This document shows positions 44,313 through 55,398 of a stretch of 64,000 nt of DNA, piece by piece. The DNA comes from Blastocladiella emersonii ATCC 22665. Its lineage: Eukaryota; Blastocladiomycota; Blastocladiomycetes; Blastocladiales; Blastocladiaceae. A program made the translations under genes and the position numbers. The notes under the pieces were generated by a model that worked only from the letters and a program-made list of their open reading frames with translations, did no database searches and was not told the DNA's origin. Location: assembly GCA_025594325.1 (NCBI GenBank), contig JANHCV010000002.1, positions 186,001-250,000 of the forward strand, given 5' to 3'. How positions within the stretch are numbered: position 1 is the stretch's first letter; each line of letters starts with the position of its first letter.

Positions 44313-44615
44313 GTTAATCAGTGGAGCTTCATAGGTTCGCGTGTGCTGCGGGGGAGAGGGGAAGGCGCGAGCGCAAGGCTCCCCTGAAGACACCGGGCGA
44401 GAGCGAGCGGAGAGAAGGAAAAAATGCGACGCGCTGCGCCCCAGCGACGCGTCAGCCCGCATCACCTGACCTTGAACACACTCCCCGCCTGCACGGCCGC
44501 CACTGCGAGCCACGCGCCGCCGCGACGATCATCGTTGGCGCCAGACGACGACGTCGGAGGGTAACCTGCACGCAGCACAAACTCACAGTACCTGCAACGC
44601 ATCAACACATTCACC
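44313..44615. promoter_or_regulatory. shared promoter of RSQ2 and UTP7
   Basis: Only 303 bp separate two divergent starts. GACGCGTC at 44446-44453 lies 134 bp from the RSQ2 start and 163 bp from the UTP7 start, so it could serve either. No TATA box is evident. Confidence 0.5.
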
Positions 44616-46312
44616 ATGTCGGCGCGGCCCTCCTCCGGAACCAAGGCGGTGGTGGTCAAGGAGCCGCTCGCGACCAAGGGCGCGACCATGGGCGCGGGCC
44701 GGACGCTGTCGCGCGGCAAGGGCCTCGCGGCCGCGCGCGCGACGGCGGCGGCCAAGGCAGCGGCCAAGGAGGCGCGCGAGAAGCGCCTGGACACCAAGGT
44801 GCTGCTGACGCAGGACGCGGGGTACCTCGAGGCCGAGGAGCCCATGGAGCGCACGCACAAGCTGGCGCAGGACGTGCTGCGCGACGAGCACCTGGACCTG
44901 ACGAACCAGGCCAAGGTGTTCCAGCTGCAGCTGCCCGAGTTTGGCCCCTACGGCGCGCTCGACTTCACGCGCAACGGGCGGCATCTGCTGCTCGGCGGGA
45001 AGAAGGGCCACGTCGCGGCCATGGACTGGAAGCGCGGCAAGCTGCACTGCGAGCTGCACCTCGGCGAGACGGTGCGCGACGTGTGCTGGCTGCACAACGA
45101 GTCCATGTTCGCCGTGGCGCAGAAGCACGCCGTGTACATTTACGACAATACCGGGCTCGAGATCCACGCGCTCCGCAAGCACCGCAACCCGCAGCAGCTC
45201 GAGTACCTGCCGTACCACTTTTTGATGGCGTCGATTGTGCGTTCTCGCTCGCTACAACTCCTACTCGATGCATGCTAACCACCCTGAGAACTGAATAGGG
45301 CGACCCAGGGATCATCACGTACCAGGACGTGTCGACGGGGATGGTGTCGGGCGAGCTGTCGACCAAGCTCGGCAAGTGCCAGGTGATGACGCAGAACCCG
45401 TGGAACGCGGTGCTGCACTGCGGGCACAGCAACGGGACCGTGACCATGTGGGCGCCCAACTCGGGGGTCCCGCTGGTCAAGATGCTGACGCACCGCGGTG
45501 CGCTGACGGCCATGGCGGTGGACCCGCGCGGGCGGCACATGGCGACGGCGGGCGTCGACGGGCAGATCAAGCTGTGGGACCTGCGCAACGGGTTCAAGCC
45601 GGTGCACCAGTACTTTTCGCGGGCCGCGGTCAAGGACCTGAGCTTCTCGCAGCGCGGCCTGCTCGCGGTCGGGTGGGGCACGCACACGACGGTGTGGAAG
45701 GACGTGGCGGTGCCCGACGCCAAGGCGCACGCGCCGTACATGACGCACACGATCGGCGGCGGGTCGCAGGCGGCGCGCGTGCAGTTTGTGCCGTTCGAGG
45801 ACGTGCTCATGTACGGGCACGACGGCGGGGTCGGGACCATGGTGGTGCCCGGGGCCGGCGAGCCCAACTACGACGCGCTCGAGGCCAACCCGTACGCCAA
45901 CTACAAGCAGCGGCGCGAGGCCGAGGTCAAGCAGCTGCTCGACAAGCTCCCCGCCGACTCGATCTCGCTCGACCCGAACGCGATCGGCGCCCTGGTCACG
46001 GCCAAGGACGGCCGCGCCGCGCACTTGCCGGGCAGTCGCGAGCGCGAGGCGCCCGCGCCGCTCGACGACGAGCCCGCCGACAACGAGGACGAGGCGACCA
46101 AGCAGCGGCGCGAGAAGCGCGAGAAGAACACGACGTCGGGCATCAAAAAGTACCTGCGCAAGCAGACCAACGTGATCGACGCCAAGAAGGCCAAGCTGCG
46201 CGCCGACATGGAGCGCAAGCAGCGGCAGCGCGACCGCGGGGCGTCGGCCGAGGACGCGGCGGGCAACCCGCTGGCGCGGTTCCGTGCGCCCGCGCTGGCC
46301 AAGAAGCCGTGA
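44616..46312 (+). CDS. UTP7: U3 snoRNP / SSU processome WD-repeat protein UTP7 (WDR46)
   Basis: Two exons, 44616-45236 and 45299-46312, around a 62-bp intron (GTGCGT, CTAAC branch site, AATAG), give 544 residues. The start context is ttcaccATGT. The N-terminal ~80 residues are Ala/Lys-rich and helical. The WD-repeat region includes FGPYGALDFTRNGRHLLLGG, WKRGKLHCELHLGETVRDVC and AGVDGQIKLWDLRNGF. After it comes the conserved BING4-type C-terminal part (EPNYDALEANPYANYKQRRE, then EVKQLLDKLPADSISLDPN). A Lys/Arg-rich tail ends in KKP. The family acts in the nucleolus in 18S rRNA maturation. Length and domain order fit full-length UTP7. Confidence 0.95.
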
Positions 46313-47717
46313 TGACGGTGGGCGGCGGCGGTAGATAGAATATTAGTGTAGTCATTCTGTATCCATGCTCGGCCGGGACGCGTGTGCGACATGTTGATCG
46401 GAGGCGTGATCGGGCGGGGATGCACGCACACGCGCGTCGCGTCACAGCACGGCGCGCGGCGGTGGGAGGTGGGCGACGCGGCGCCCATGGCCGCCGCCAA
46501 CGCGCAAAAAGACGGGTCGCGACCGCGCCGATCGGGTGGGACGTGGAGCGCAGCTGAGGCGACGTGCGCGTTGGTTGCGGTGGGGCGGGGGCGAAGAAGA
46601 CCGATGCGGACGCAAGCCGCGCGCGTGTGGCGCGCCGGCAGGGCGACTGACGGTCCCTTCCCTTCCCCTTCCTCCTGCCCCGCAGCGGCTCTCGCTCCCG
46701 CACCGCGCGCTTCCTGCAACCCCCGCTCCCCGCCCCGCTCGCTGAATACGGCGCGACTTGCTGCACTGCGCTCGCGTCCGCTGCCCCGCCCGCTCCTGCG
46801 TCTGCGCATCCATCCGCCCGCGACTCCCGCCCCTCGACCGGTCGTGCCGCGCCGCGCATCCATCCATCCGACCAAAGACGCTGCCCCCCTGCGCGTCCCG
46901 CCCACCACCCACCTCGCCGCGCTGCAACAGCACCGCGCGGCCGTCCCGCCACCACCGTATGTGCTGTGCTTGTTACCGACCCGCCCTCCCCCATCACGGC
47001 GCACCCCGCCCGTCCCGGACCGCGATCGCGGCGAGCGACGCAAACTCAGCGCGCGGGCCGCAGCGATTGCCCGTGCGGATCGGGGCGTGCGTGGTGGCAG
47101 GCCAGCCTTGTTTGTGCGCGCGCTCCCGCCCGCCCGCCCGTTTGCCCCGTCCCGGCTGCCCGCACCGACGCCGAGTCCGGGGCACCGCCACGCACCCCCC
47201 CGATGGACCGCGCAGTCCGGGCGCGGCGGCCTGGAATCGGCGTCCCTCCGTGGCGGCCGCGGGCGGCGAGATCGGGGCGCGCGAGTCGCGGCCCGCGTGT
47301 CCGCGCCGCCGCTGCGTGTGTCCCCCGCTCTCCGCCGCTGCCGCCGATGGACCAGTCACGGTGGCGCCGTGACGTGGGCGCGCGCGCGCATGTGCAGTGC
47401 AGTCGCGGCCATTGCTGCGCGCGCGGCGGCGGCGCGTCGCCCCGATCATTGCTCCTCCCGCCCCGTTCGATTCGATTGCCCCGTTCCCCGCTCGATTGCC
47501 TTTTCGCTGATTGCGTGTCGTGCCCGATTGCACTTGGCTCACCTTTGCCCGCTCGCTCGTCTGCGTCCACCCTCCCGCCCATCCTCCTCACCACCGCACC
47601 AACCCGCTCGCTATGCGCGGCCCCACCACCACCCCCGGCCTTCTCTCCACGGCACCACCACCACTCGTCTCCGCAACAGTACCAGCTCCCGCACCGACAC
47701 CACCAGCATCCGCCACC
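46313..47717. promoter_or_regulatory. long intergenic region upstream of the GATA gene
   Basis: 1.4 kb with no supported gene; GC-rich and Pro/Arg-coding in most frames, which is usual for such DNA. The last ~150 bp are pyrimidine-rich. The frame of the GATA gene is open upstream, with another ATG at 47613, but 47718 has the better context. Confidence 0.5.
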
Positions 47718-50700
47718 ATGGTCGCCACGCTCGTCGTGTCCAACGAGCAGTTCGAGCTCATCTGGCGCGCCCAGACCTACTGCTTCATGACGACGCAGGC
47801 CATCCACGACCTCAAGCGCGTCCACCCGGCATTCCTGCGCGCAAAGGCCCTCACCGGCACCGCCTTCACGTACGTTCTTCTCATCCTCCGCTCTGCCCGA
47901 TTTGCTGCGGCCGCGCGCCGCGTTGCTGAGCTGCCTCGCGCCGCCGTTTGCAACGCGCGCGCGAACGGCGGCGGTGCGTCGTGGGAGGCGCCCGTGGGGG
48001 ACACGGGGGACACGGGGGACATGGGGGACATGGGGACGCGTCCGCTCTCTCCTCCCTGTATCCCAGCCTGTATCCCCGCAGTGGCGGCGCCACCCCCACC
48101 GAACGCTGCCGCGACCGAGGGCACCCCTGCCGAGGGCGGCTGTCCGATCGCCCCGCTGCATCGGTGTTCCCTCCTCGGCGGCCCGCGGCCCGCGGTTCGA
48201 ACCCCGACCTTGCATCACGCTAACCGGCCGCGCCCCCTCCACAGAACGTCCGGCCGCCGCTACTGGCGCAACCTGCCGCTCCCGCAGCCGCCCGAGCACG
48301 TCCCCGACCCGCTCTCGGTGCTCAACCCGACCACGTGGCCCGAAGAGGTCGAGGAGATGCAGCTCGCCATCAACATGTTCTACCTCGACCGCGACTTTTG
48401 CCTGTGGACCGTCCACCCGCCCGGCGAGCCCGCCGTCCTCGCCGCCACCGTCCGCATCCTCGACTTTGCGCGCCTCGTCCGCTGGATGCGCCCCGAGAAG
48501 CCCGCCCCGCGCGACCCGCGGCGCCGCACCCTCCTCGTCGTCGCCGCCACCGACTGCTCCGTCATCGCAAAGTACCCGCCGTCGGCCACCGACATCCCCG
48601 TCGAGCTCGGCGACGCCCTCCTCCCGCTCGTCCCCGAGTCCGAGCTCCAGAAACTCGACCCCGACAAGCACCGCGAGCTGTTCCGCTCCGTCGCGCCTCG
48701 CAGGCTGCGCGTCCCCGGCGTCAACGGCGCGCCCGACGCGGATTTCGCCTGCGTCCCGATCCAGCTCGCCGACGGCTGGATCCTCATCATCGAGGAGGAG
48801 GAGCACCAGGAGCAGCCCGCCGAGCCGGCCGCCATCACCGTCGTCGAGGATGTGGTCCCCGCCGAGCCCGCGCCCGTCGTCGTCGAGCTGGGCGCGGACG
48901 AGATCGAGGCGCTCGTGGCGCCCGTGGCACCCGCGCCCGAGGCGCCGGCGACGGCTGCTCCTGAGCCCGCTGCGCCTGAGCCCGCTGCGCCTGAGCCCGC
49001 TGCGCCTGAGCCCGCTGCGCCTGAGCCCGCTGCGCCTGCGCCGGCACCTGTGCTTGAACCCGCGATCGTTCCTGCGGCCACCGCCGCGACGTCCACGGCC
49101 TCGCTCAACGCCCTCGCCTCCGTCGCCTCCGCCGCCATGTCCACGGTCGACCACCTCCCCGTCGTCGCTCCGCCACCAGCAGCAGCAGCACCAGCGCCGC
49201 CCGCCGAGCCAGCACCCGCCCTCCTCACCACGGCCCCGCTCCCGCCCACCCTCCCCGCCGTCTCGACCGTCCTCGACACCATCGCCTCGCCCACCTACGC
49301 GCCGCTCTCCGCCTCGTCCGCCACCGGCGCTATCCCGCCGCCGCTCTCGCCCATCGGCCTCTCCATGGGCCAGCTCGAGCAGGTCCCCGCCCACGTCCCG
49401 ATCGTCGGCGCCTCGTCCGACGTGCACCTGCAGTACCAGTACCCGACGGCGTCCGCCACGCCCGCCCCGCTCGCCCTCGAGCCGCCTGCGCATACCTCGG
49501 CCGCCGTGACTACGTCGTCGGCGCTCGCTATGCACCACTCGCACTCGCACTCGTACGCGCACCCGGCTGTCGCAAACCTCTACCCGCCAACGTCTGCGTG
49601 GACTGGAAACCGTGCGGGACCGCCGCTCGCTTCGCCCACGTTCCGCCCACAGCTGCCAGATCACCAGCAGCTGCTGCCGCCGCCCGTGGGCCCAGTTCGC
49701 GACGCCTTCGATGCACCCGCGCCGTACCCGCGCAAGCCGCCGCAGCAGCAGTACCACCCGCACCATGCGACCGAGTACGACCGGTACCCGGACCCAACAC
49801 CGGCGCCGGCGGGGTACTACGATGACGCGGATCACGACTACGCCGACCCGCGCCACGCGTACCGCCCGCCTGCACCTGCACCAGCGACGGCGGGGCTCGA
49901 CGAGTACGGCTTCGCCCAGCCCCGCGCCGCTGCTGCTGCTCCGCGGTACCCCCAGCACCAGTATCAGCAGCAGCAGGCCCCGCCGCCGCCGCTCACCACC
50001 GTCTGGCCGCCCGGCATGCGCCGCGCGCGTGAGGCTGCGGCGGCCGCTGCGTCGGACGAGTACGCGCCGCTTCCGCCGCACCACCACCACCATCGTCCTG
50101 CGCCCGCCCCGCGCGGGTACGACCGGTTCCACCCGTACGCCGCCGCCGCCGGGCACGAGCAGCAACCGCACCACCGCGTCGCGTCGCCGCCACTATCCTC
50201 GGTGCCGCTCCCGCCGACGGCCGAGGACACCTTCGCCTCGCTCGCGGCGCCCGCGGCGACACCAGCTGACGCTGCACCGGCTCCCGCACCGGCTCGGCCG
50301 CGTCCCCGCCCGCACCGCCGGTCGCGCGCTGCTGCGGTTGCTGCTACGGTGGCCGCCGCAGCCGCCGCCGGCGAGTCGGACCCGGCGGCACCGTGTCTCC
50401 TGCGCACCGCGTCGGGCTCGTCGATCGGCGTGCTCGCGCTCGAGGACCCGCCGACGGATCCCGCGCCCAAGGTCCCCGTCGCGCCGATTGCAGCCGTGCC
50501 CTCCGCCGCCGATGCAGCTACCGCATCCGCCGTCATGGCCGCCGCCGCAGCCGTCCCCGTGCCGTCGAGCCGGTTCGCGCCGCCGGGCGAGCGCAAGTGC
50601 GTGCGGTGCGGGACCACCGAGTCCCCCGAGTGGCGGCGCGGCGCATCCGGCGCGCGCGAGCTGTGTAACGCGTGCGGGCTCAAGTACTACCGCGAGAAGA

Positions 50701-51491
50701 AGCAGCGCGAGAAGATGCGCGGGTGGACGGTCGGCGTGTTGCGGGACCAGCAGGCTGGCGGCGTAGCGCAGACGGCGCAGGTCGCCGAACAGCAGCAGCC
50801 GATGCCGCAGCAGCAGCAGGTGATGGTGCCTGAACATCAGCGCCCGCGGCCAGTGTATGCGCCGCCGCAGGGACCGGTCCACCAGCAGCAGCAGCAGCAG
50901 GTCGGCGGGTATCACCACCACCACCACCTCGGCCAGGACTACCCGCCCGCCCCACCGCCACCGCCGCCGCGGCATGACTATGACTACGACTACGAGTACG
51001 ACGACCGCGAGTACGGGTACGACTACGACCACGGCTACGACTACAACGGCGGCGCTGGGTACGACCGCCCGCCGCAGCGCGCACGGTACCCTCCGCCACC
51101 ACCACCACCACCGCTGTCGCGCCGGTACCCCGCCCACGACGCGTACCAGGACGCGTACCCGCCGCACCCGCACCACCACGCTCGGCCGCACTCGAACGAG
51201 TACCGCCACCCGCCGCCGCCGCCGCCGCTGCCCCCACACGTGTCGCGTGCCGCCCCACCGCGGCAGCAGCAGGCGTGGGACGCACCTCCGCCGCCGCCGC
51301 CGCCTCGCCAGCACCACCACCAGTACAGCTATCCCCCACCGCCGCCGCCGCCGTCGCAGCAGCCGCCGCAGCGGCACCACCGCGACCGGCCAGAGTACCG
51401 CCACGGCGGCGGCGGGCGCGGCGGAGTCGCGTCGTCGTACGACGGCGCTGCGCCCGCGCCCGCGCCGACGTCGGCGGCCGGTCGAGATTGA
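47718..51491 (+). CDS. GATA-type zinc-finger transcription factor, low-complexity rich
   Basis: Start gccaccATGG at 47718. Exon 1 is 47718-47869; a 375-bp intron (GTACGT...CACAG, phase 2) follows, unusually long and free of stops; exon 2 is 48245-51491. The protein has 1,132 residues. The N-terminal ~190 residues look globular and conserved (NEQFELIWRAQTYCF, MQLAINMFYLDRDFCLWTVH). Residues ~235-820 are Ala/Pro/Tyr/His-rich. A single GATA finger lies at ~836-861: CVRCGTTESPEWRRG, then CNACGLKYYREKKQREK, of the C-x2-C-x18-C-x2-C type with the usual basic tail. The last ~230 residues are Gln, Tyr/Asp and Pro/His runs. It should bind HGATAR sites in the nucleus; which regulon it controls is not evident. 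Confidence 0.88.
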   Translation: MVATLVVSNEQFELIWRAQTYCFMTTQAIHDLKRVHPAFLRAKALTGTAFTYVLLILRSARFAAAARRVAELPRAAVCNARANGGGASWEAPVGDTGDTGDMGDMGTRPLSPPCIPACIPAVAAPPPPNAAATEGTPAEGGCPIAPLHRCSLLGGPRPAVRTPTLHHANRPRPLHRTSGRRYWRNLPLPQPPEHVPDPLSVLNPTTWPEEVEEMQLAINMFYLDRDFCLWTVHPPGEPAVLAATVRILDFARLVRWMRPEKPAPRDPRRRTLLVVAATDCSVIAKYPPSATDIPVELGDALLPLVPESELQKLDPDKHRELFRSVAPRRLRVPGVNGAPDADFACVPIQLADGWILIIEEEEHQEQPAEPAAITVVEDVVPAEPAPVVVELGADEIEALVAPVAPAPEAPATAAPEPAAPEPAAPEPAAPEPAAPEPAAPAPAPVLEPAIVPAATAATSTASLNALASVASAAMSTVDHLPVVAPPPAAAAPAPPAEPAPALLTTAPLPPTLPAVSTVLDTIASPTYAPLSASSATGAIPPPLSPIGLSMGQLEQVPAHVPIVGASSDVHLQYQYPTASATPAPLALEPPAHTSAAVTTSSALAMHHSHSHSYAHPAVANLYPPTSAWTGNRAGPPLASPTFRPQLPDHQQLLPPPVGPVRDAFDAPAPYPRKPPQQQYHPHHATEYDRYPDPTPAPAGYYDDADHDYADPRHAYRPPAPAPATAGLDEYGFAQPRAAAAAPRYPQHQYQQQQAPPPPLTTVWPPGMRRAREAAAAAASDEYAPLPPHHHHHRPAPAPRGYDRFHPYAAAAGHEQQPHHRVASPPLSSVPLPPTAEDTFASLAAPAATPADAAPAPAPARPRPRPHRRSRAAAVAATVAAAAAAGESDPAAPCLLRTASGSSIGVLALEDPPTDPAPKVPVAPIAAVPSAADAATASAVMAAAAAVPVPSSRFAPPGERKCVRCGTTESPEWRRGASGARELCNACGLKYYREKKQREKMRGWTVGVLRDQQAGGVAQTAQVAEQQQPMPQQQQVMVPEHQRPRPVYAPPQGPVHQQQQQQVGGYHHHHHLGQDYPPAPPPPPPRHDYDYDYEYDDREYGYDYDHGYDYNGGAGYDRPPQRARYPPPPPPPPLSRRYPAHDAYQDAYPPHPHHHARPHSNEYRHPPPPPPLPPHVSRAAPPRQQQAWDAPPPPPPPRQHHHQYSYPPPPPPPSQQPPQRHHRDRPEYRHGGGGRGGVASSYDGAAPAPAPTSAAGRD
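48957..49040 (+). repeat. 15-bp minisatellite in the GATA gene
   Basis: About five tandem copies of GAGCCCGCTGCGCCT encode the pentapeptide EPAAP. The period is a multiple of three, so copy-number change would not break the frame. Confidence 0.85.
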
Positions 51492-51603
51492 TGGATGGAT
51501 GCAGAGTTCCGTTTTGTTCATCTCGGATAGGGTTGCTCCCTATCGACGTGCATACATCTATCGGTTCATAGTCGATTTGGACAGACTCGAGGATGAGCGC
51601 CGC

Positions 51604-52442
51604 ATGTCGTTCCGCCTGCTTTTCTCGATTCTTGGCGGCCTCGCTGTGACGGCGGTGTGGCCGCTGCTCTTCCTTGGCCATCGGACGGGTGTGCAGTGCT
51701 TTCTCCAGGTCGCTATCCTCACCTTCGCGTGGGCCGTGATTCTCGCGTGCATGGCCGTCCAGGATCTTCGGGTCTGCTTGATCGTCTCGAGCCCACTGCG
51801 ATGCGTCGCGAGCGATGTGACGCGGGCACTACGGGTCTTCATTCTTGCCATTGTTCTCCTGCAGTGCCTCGGGCCGCTGCTGTGGGGGCTCGTCAGCTCG
51901 CCGGCAGCGACCATGTGCGTCGTGGCCAACGAGTGGGAGGACCTGAAGTGTTCCGCGGGCGCGACTCGTCGAACGGGTGGACGGGCACGACGCGCGCGGG
52001 CGTCGAGTCCTCGCTCGTCACGAACATCGGCTCGGCTGCATCATCGAGCTACCGCGCCCCGGGCTCCATGCCTCGCGGCACGTCGTGGTCGAGCGACGGC
52101 AAGTCCAGCAGCGCTCCAATCCACACGAGCGAGCTGGCGCTGCGCGCCGCCGCGTCCTCGTTCCTCGTCGAGCTGACACCGTGTGTGCCCTGCCAGCTGC
52201 GCGTGTTTCCTGACCAGGCCGTGCTGATCGCGACCGAAAGACCGGGCAACCCGCTGTTCCGCGTGGCCATCGTGCTGCGCACGCTCACGGCTGTTGACTA
52301 CGTCTCGGCGTCGCAGACGTGTCGCCGCCTCCAGCTGCGCGGCCGCGTCGTGGATATCGTTGGGTCCGCGGCGACGAGCGCGACGCTCGTGCTGTGGAAA
52401 CAGGTCTTGGGCACGTTTGTGCGCGAGGAGCCGGAGCGATGA
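51604..52442 (+). CDS. small multi-pass membrane protein with soluble C-terminal half
   Basis: The ATG at 51604 opens a frame with three likely membrane segments (about residues 5-25, 32-52 and 77-97; for example CFLQVAILTFAWAVILA). The coding signal then moves to another frame. A 101-bp intron 51948-52048 (GTGTTC...ATCGAG) would join the two and give 245 residues, reading NYRAPGSMPRGTSW. The donor and acceptor are weak, so a frameshift is the alternative. The C-terminal part (ELALRAAASSFLVEL, RPGNPLFRVAIVLRTLTAVD) looks soluble. It ends 237 bp before the convergent PPR gene. The family is not recognised. Confidence 0.55.
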
Positions 52443-52679
52443 TGCTCCGCGTGCGTGATACAACATCTTTTGTTTACTCGGACTATCTTTGTGCTGCGTG
52501 ATCTGGGAGTGGTGTCGGGCATCCCCTCATGTCGTGATGCGGAGTTGATCGCGCAAGTCGCAACAGGGATGGTCGCGACGAACGCGACATGACGCGCCGC
52601 GCCACTCATGTGATCGAATTCGATTCTCTTTACCCAGTGAATCAATCGCAACGATACTATGCGTCTATTGAACTCGTCT

Positions 52680-55241
52680 CTACTTGGCGTCCTTGCTCAC
52701 CGCCACTGGCGTGGGCCCCGACGCAAACTCGTGCTCCAGAATCGCCTTGTTCACCGCCTGATACGTCGTGTGCCCGGCGAGCTGAAGCAGGTGTGCGTAC
52801 TGGCGGACGTACTCGAGGACGCGCGGGTCATTGAGCTGGCGGTTCTCGGCAATCTCGACCGTGACGAGGGTGCCGATGAACTTGGCATCGGCCTTGAGCC
52901 CGCGCGACGGGACGATCTCAGTCGCAACGCGCAGCGCCGCGGACACGTCGTGCAGGCGCAGGTACGCCTCGACGGCGGACGTCCAGACGTTGATCCCGCG
53001 GCCGCCCCACGCCGCGCCGAGGATCTTGTTCACCGTAGCGTCGAGCCGAGCGCGGTCGCCGGCGAACCCGCACGCGTCGAGGACGAGCGCCTGCGTCGCG
53101 CCGTCGGGCGCGATGCCGCGGTCCATCATCGCGTCCCACAGCTCGAACACGCGGTCGAACCGCTTGCCGAGCGAGTACCCGAGCACGAGCATCGACCGGA
53201 TCGGGTGCCGCGGGTGCACCACGACGCCGAGCGACTGGCCGAGCGCGAGCATCTGCTCCATGCGCGGCACGTCGCCTTGCTGCGAGAAGTGGTTGATGAA
53301 GAACCCGAGCGTGCTCGTGGACGGCGCCACGCCGTGCTCCGCGAGCGTCGACCGCCACACGCGCAGCGCGTCGCCCACGCGATCGGCCGCGAGCAACCGC
53401 TCGACCTGCGTGTTGATCTCGTACTCGATGGCGTCGGGTGAGCTCGGGTTCGCGGCCGCCGGGTTGCCCGGCGCAGCACTCGCGGGCGCGGCGCCGAGTT
53501 TACCCGTCACCGTGGGCGGCGCGATCTCGAGCGGCTTGCGCCCGGGCGGCCGGCGGTACTCGAGCATGTGGACGACGGTCGCGTGCGTCGGCGCACCGAG
53601 CCGGACGAGCTTGTGGTACACGGCGACCGCGGCGTCGTACCCGTCCGTCGCGAGGACGGACTTGACCGCCGCCGTGACGTACTGCGACGTGAGGACGACG
53701 CGGCCGGCGCGGTGGTGCGCGAGCGTGTCAGCGTGCATCTGGCGGACGACGTCGCCCTTGCCGAGCGCGGCAGCGGCCTCAAGCGCCATGCACGTGAGCC
53801 GCGAGGTCGCGACCTCGCCCGCGCTGACGTACTCGGCGTACTGCGCGAGCGCCGCCGCGTAGTCCTCGCAGTGCAGCTGCAGCGCCATGAGCGCGTACAT
53901 GGCGTTCTCCTCGAGCGCGATCCCGTGCGCGCGCGCGAGCGCGACGACGGATTGCGCGAGATCGGCCTTGCGCTCGATCGAGCACCGCTCCAGCACCCGC
54001 GCCACGACGCGCGGGTTGTGCGTCGCGTGCGCGTACGCGTCGAGGCCCTCGGCGCCGGCTGCGCGCGGGATCCCACCGGCGGGCGGCGGGGTGCCGCGGT
54101 CGAGCATCTCGCGGAACGCAGCGACGGCAGAATCGGCGTCGGGGCTCGCGTTCACGAGCGCGACGTTGAGGTGGCCCGAGTCAAACGGCGTCGCGATGAA
54201 CCCGCGTTGCGCGGCCGACTCCATGACCTCGCGCACGCCGGTCGCGTCCTTGACGGTCGCCATGGCGGAGGCCGCGGTCGTCATGATGTGCACGGACATG
54301 GCGGCATCCGGGATCTGCGTGCGGTACACGTCGAGCGCGCGGTGCGGGAGACCGGTGCGCGAGAACATGTTGATGAGGCCCGAGTAGAATTTGGACAGGT
54401 CGCCCAGGTTGAGCGGCGCGGTCGGCGGCGGGCGGCGCGACAGGAGCTCGGTCTCGAAGGCCGGGACGCGGGTGCCGAGTTGCCGCCGCGCGATGAGGCG
54501 CGCGAGCGCGGACAGCGTGAAGTCGTTCGGGAACCACGACAGGGCGGGGTCGCGCGAGAGCTCGACGACCTTGGCGAAGAGCAGGTCGTAGCACTCGTCC
54601 CACTGCGGGCGCTGGTCGGCCGTGACCATCGGGCAGCTCGCGAGAATGGTCGAGAGGGTCGACATGACCTGCTTGGTGTCGTCGCGCAGAGCAAAGGCCA
54701 CCGTCAGCGCGTCCTGCGCGCCCCGCGGGTCCTCTACGCGTGCGAGGGATTCGGTGAGGCTGGAGCATGGAGCCGTAGCTATGGTAGTCGACAGCGTACT
54801 CTTGTTCATGGCCTTGAGCAACATCTGCACCGACGGGAAGTAGGCCGGCGGGTAGAGTGGCGGCCGCGAACGCTCTGACTTCTGCCCCTTTTGGCTTTTA
54901 CCGGGAACATCGCGCTCAGAGGAAGAAGAAGAGAAGCTCGGCAGGACCACGTTGTCGGTGCGCCGAAGCACGGGCTCGTCTGGGCGCGGGTACCCCGGCC
55001 GGCCGCCGCTGCCCAAGGGGCGCTTCGGCTTGGACTGGCGGGGATCGGCGTCGCGCTGGCGCTGCTGACCCTCGGAGCGCAGTTTCGGTTTGGGTTTGCC
55101 GCTCGGCGGACCATGCCTCCGCGGCGAGCCGCCGTTGTTGTTGTTGAGAAGCAGTGCCGACGACGCGATCGTTCGCCGAGGCGCCAGCTGGTAGAGGGTG
55201 CCGCGCGGGGCGAGATGCATCAAGTTCCGTATAGATTGCAT
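52680..55241 (-). CDS. mitochondrial pentatricopeptide-repeat (PPR) protein
   Basis: A single exon of 853 residues from the ATG at 55241. The N terminus (MQSIRNLMHLAPRGTLYQ, then LAPRRTIASSALLL) has the Arg/Ser/Leu-rich, acid-free character of a mitochondrial presequence; then a basic disordered stretch of ~100 residues. From about residue 200 the protein is a string of helical hairpins of PPR type, for example GLINMFSRTGLPHRALDVYR, AVKSVLATDGYDAAVAVYHK and VNTQVERLLAADRVGDALRV-like segments, with a last typical unit ending ALVLDACGFAGDRARLD. Such proteins bind organellar RNA and act in mitochondrial mRNA stability or translation. The frame is open upstream of 55241 but without coding character. 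Confidence 0.85.
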   Translation of the reverse strand: MQSIRNLMHLAPRGTLYQLAPRRTIASSALLLNNNNGGSPRRHGPPSGKPKPKLRSEGQQRQRDADPRQSKPKRPLGSGGRPGYPRPDEPVLRRTDNVVLPSFSSSSSERDVPGKSQKGQKSERSRPPLYPPAYFPSVQMLLKAMNKSTLSTTIATAPCSSLTESLARVEDPRGAQDALTVAFALRDDTKQVMSTLSTILASCPMVTADQRPQWDECYDLLFAKVVELSRDPALSWFPNDFTLSALARLIARRQLGTRVPAFETELLSRRPPPTAPLNLGDLSKFYSGLINMFSRTGLPHRALDVYRTQIPDAAMSVHIMTTAASAMATVKDATGVREVMESAAQRGFIATPFDSGHLNVALVNASPDADSAVAAFREMLDRGTPPPAGGIPRAAGAEGLDAYAHATHNPRVVARVLERCSIERKADLAQSVVALARAHGIALEENAMYALMALQLHCEDYAAALAQYAEYVSAGEVATSRLTCMALEAAAALGKGDVVRQMHADTLAHHRAGRVVLTSQYVTAAVKSVLATDGYDAAVAVYHKLVRLGAPTHATVVHMLEYRRPPGRKPLEIAPPTVTGKLGAAPASAAPGNPAAANPSSPDAIEYEINTQVERLLAADRVGDALRVWRSTLAEHGVAPSTSTLGFFINHFSQQGDVPRMEQMLALGQSLGVVVHPRHPIRSMLVLGYSLGKRFDRVFELWDAMMDRGIAPDGATQALVLDACGFAGDRARLDATVNKILGAAWGGRGINVWTSAVEAYLRLHDVSAALRVATEIVPSRGLKADAKFIGTLVTVEIAENRQLNDPRVLEYVRQYAHLLQLAGHTTYQAVNKAILEHEFASGPTPVAVSKDAK

Positions 55242-55398
55242 GGTGTGGTTGGGCGTGTGCGAGGAAGGGAACTGGCGAAGAACACCGCGCTGAGCGCTCG
55301 CGCTTGTCGTCAAGGAAGCGAGCATCACGTGCGATGCGAGACACGTTTGTCTCTCGCGTGCTATCGCTTGGCGATGAGCCGCGCGTCCTCGCACACCG

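Noticed and set aside
48194-48204. tRNA B-box-like GGTTCGAACCC
   Set aside because: No matching T stem, anticodon arm or A box at the right distance; it lies inside the GATA intron.
47046-50174. 1,042-codon minus-strand frame over the GATA gene and its promoter
   Set aside because: Arg/Gly/Val string antisense to a gene with an unmistakable zinc finger.
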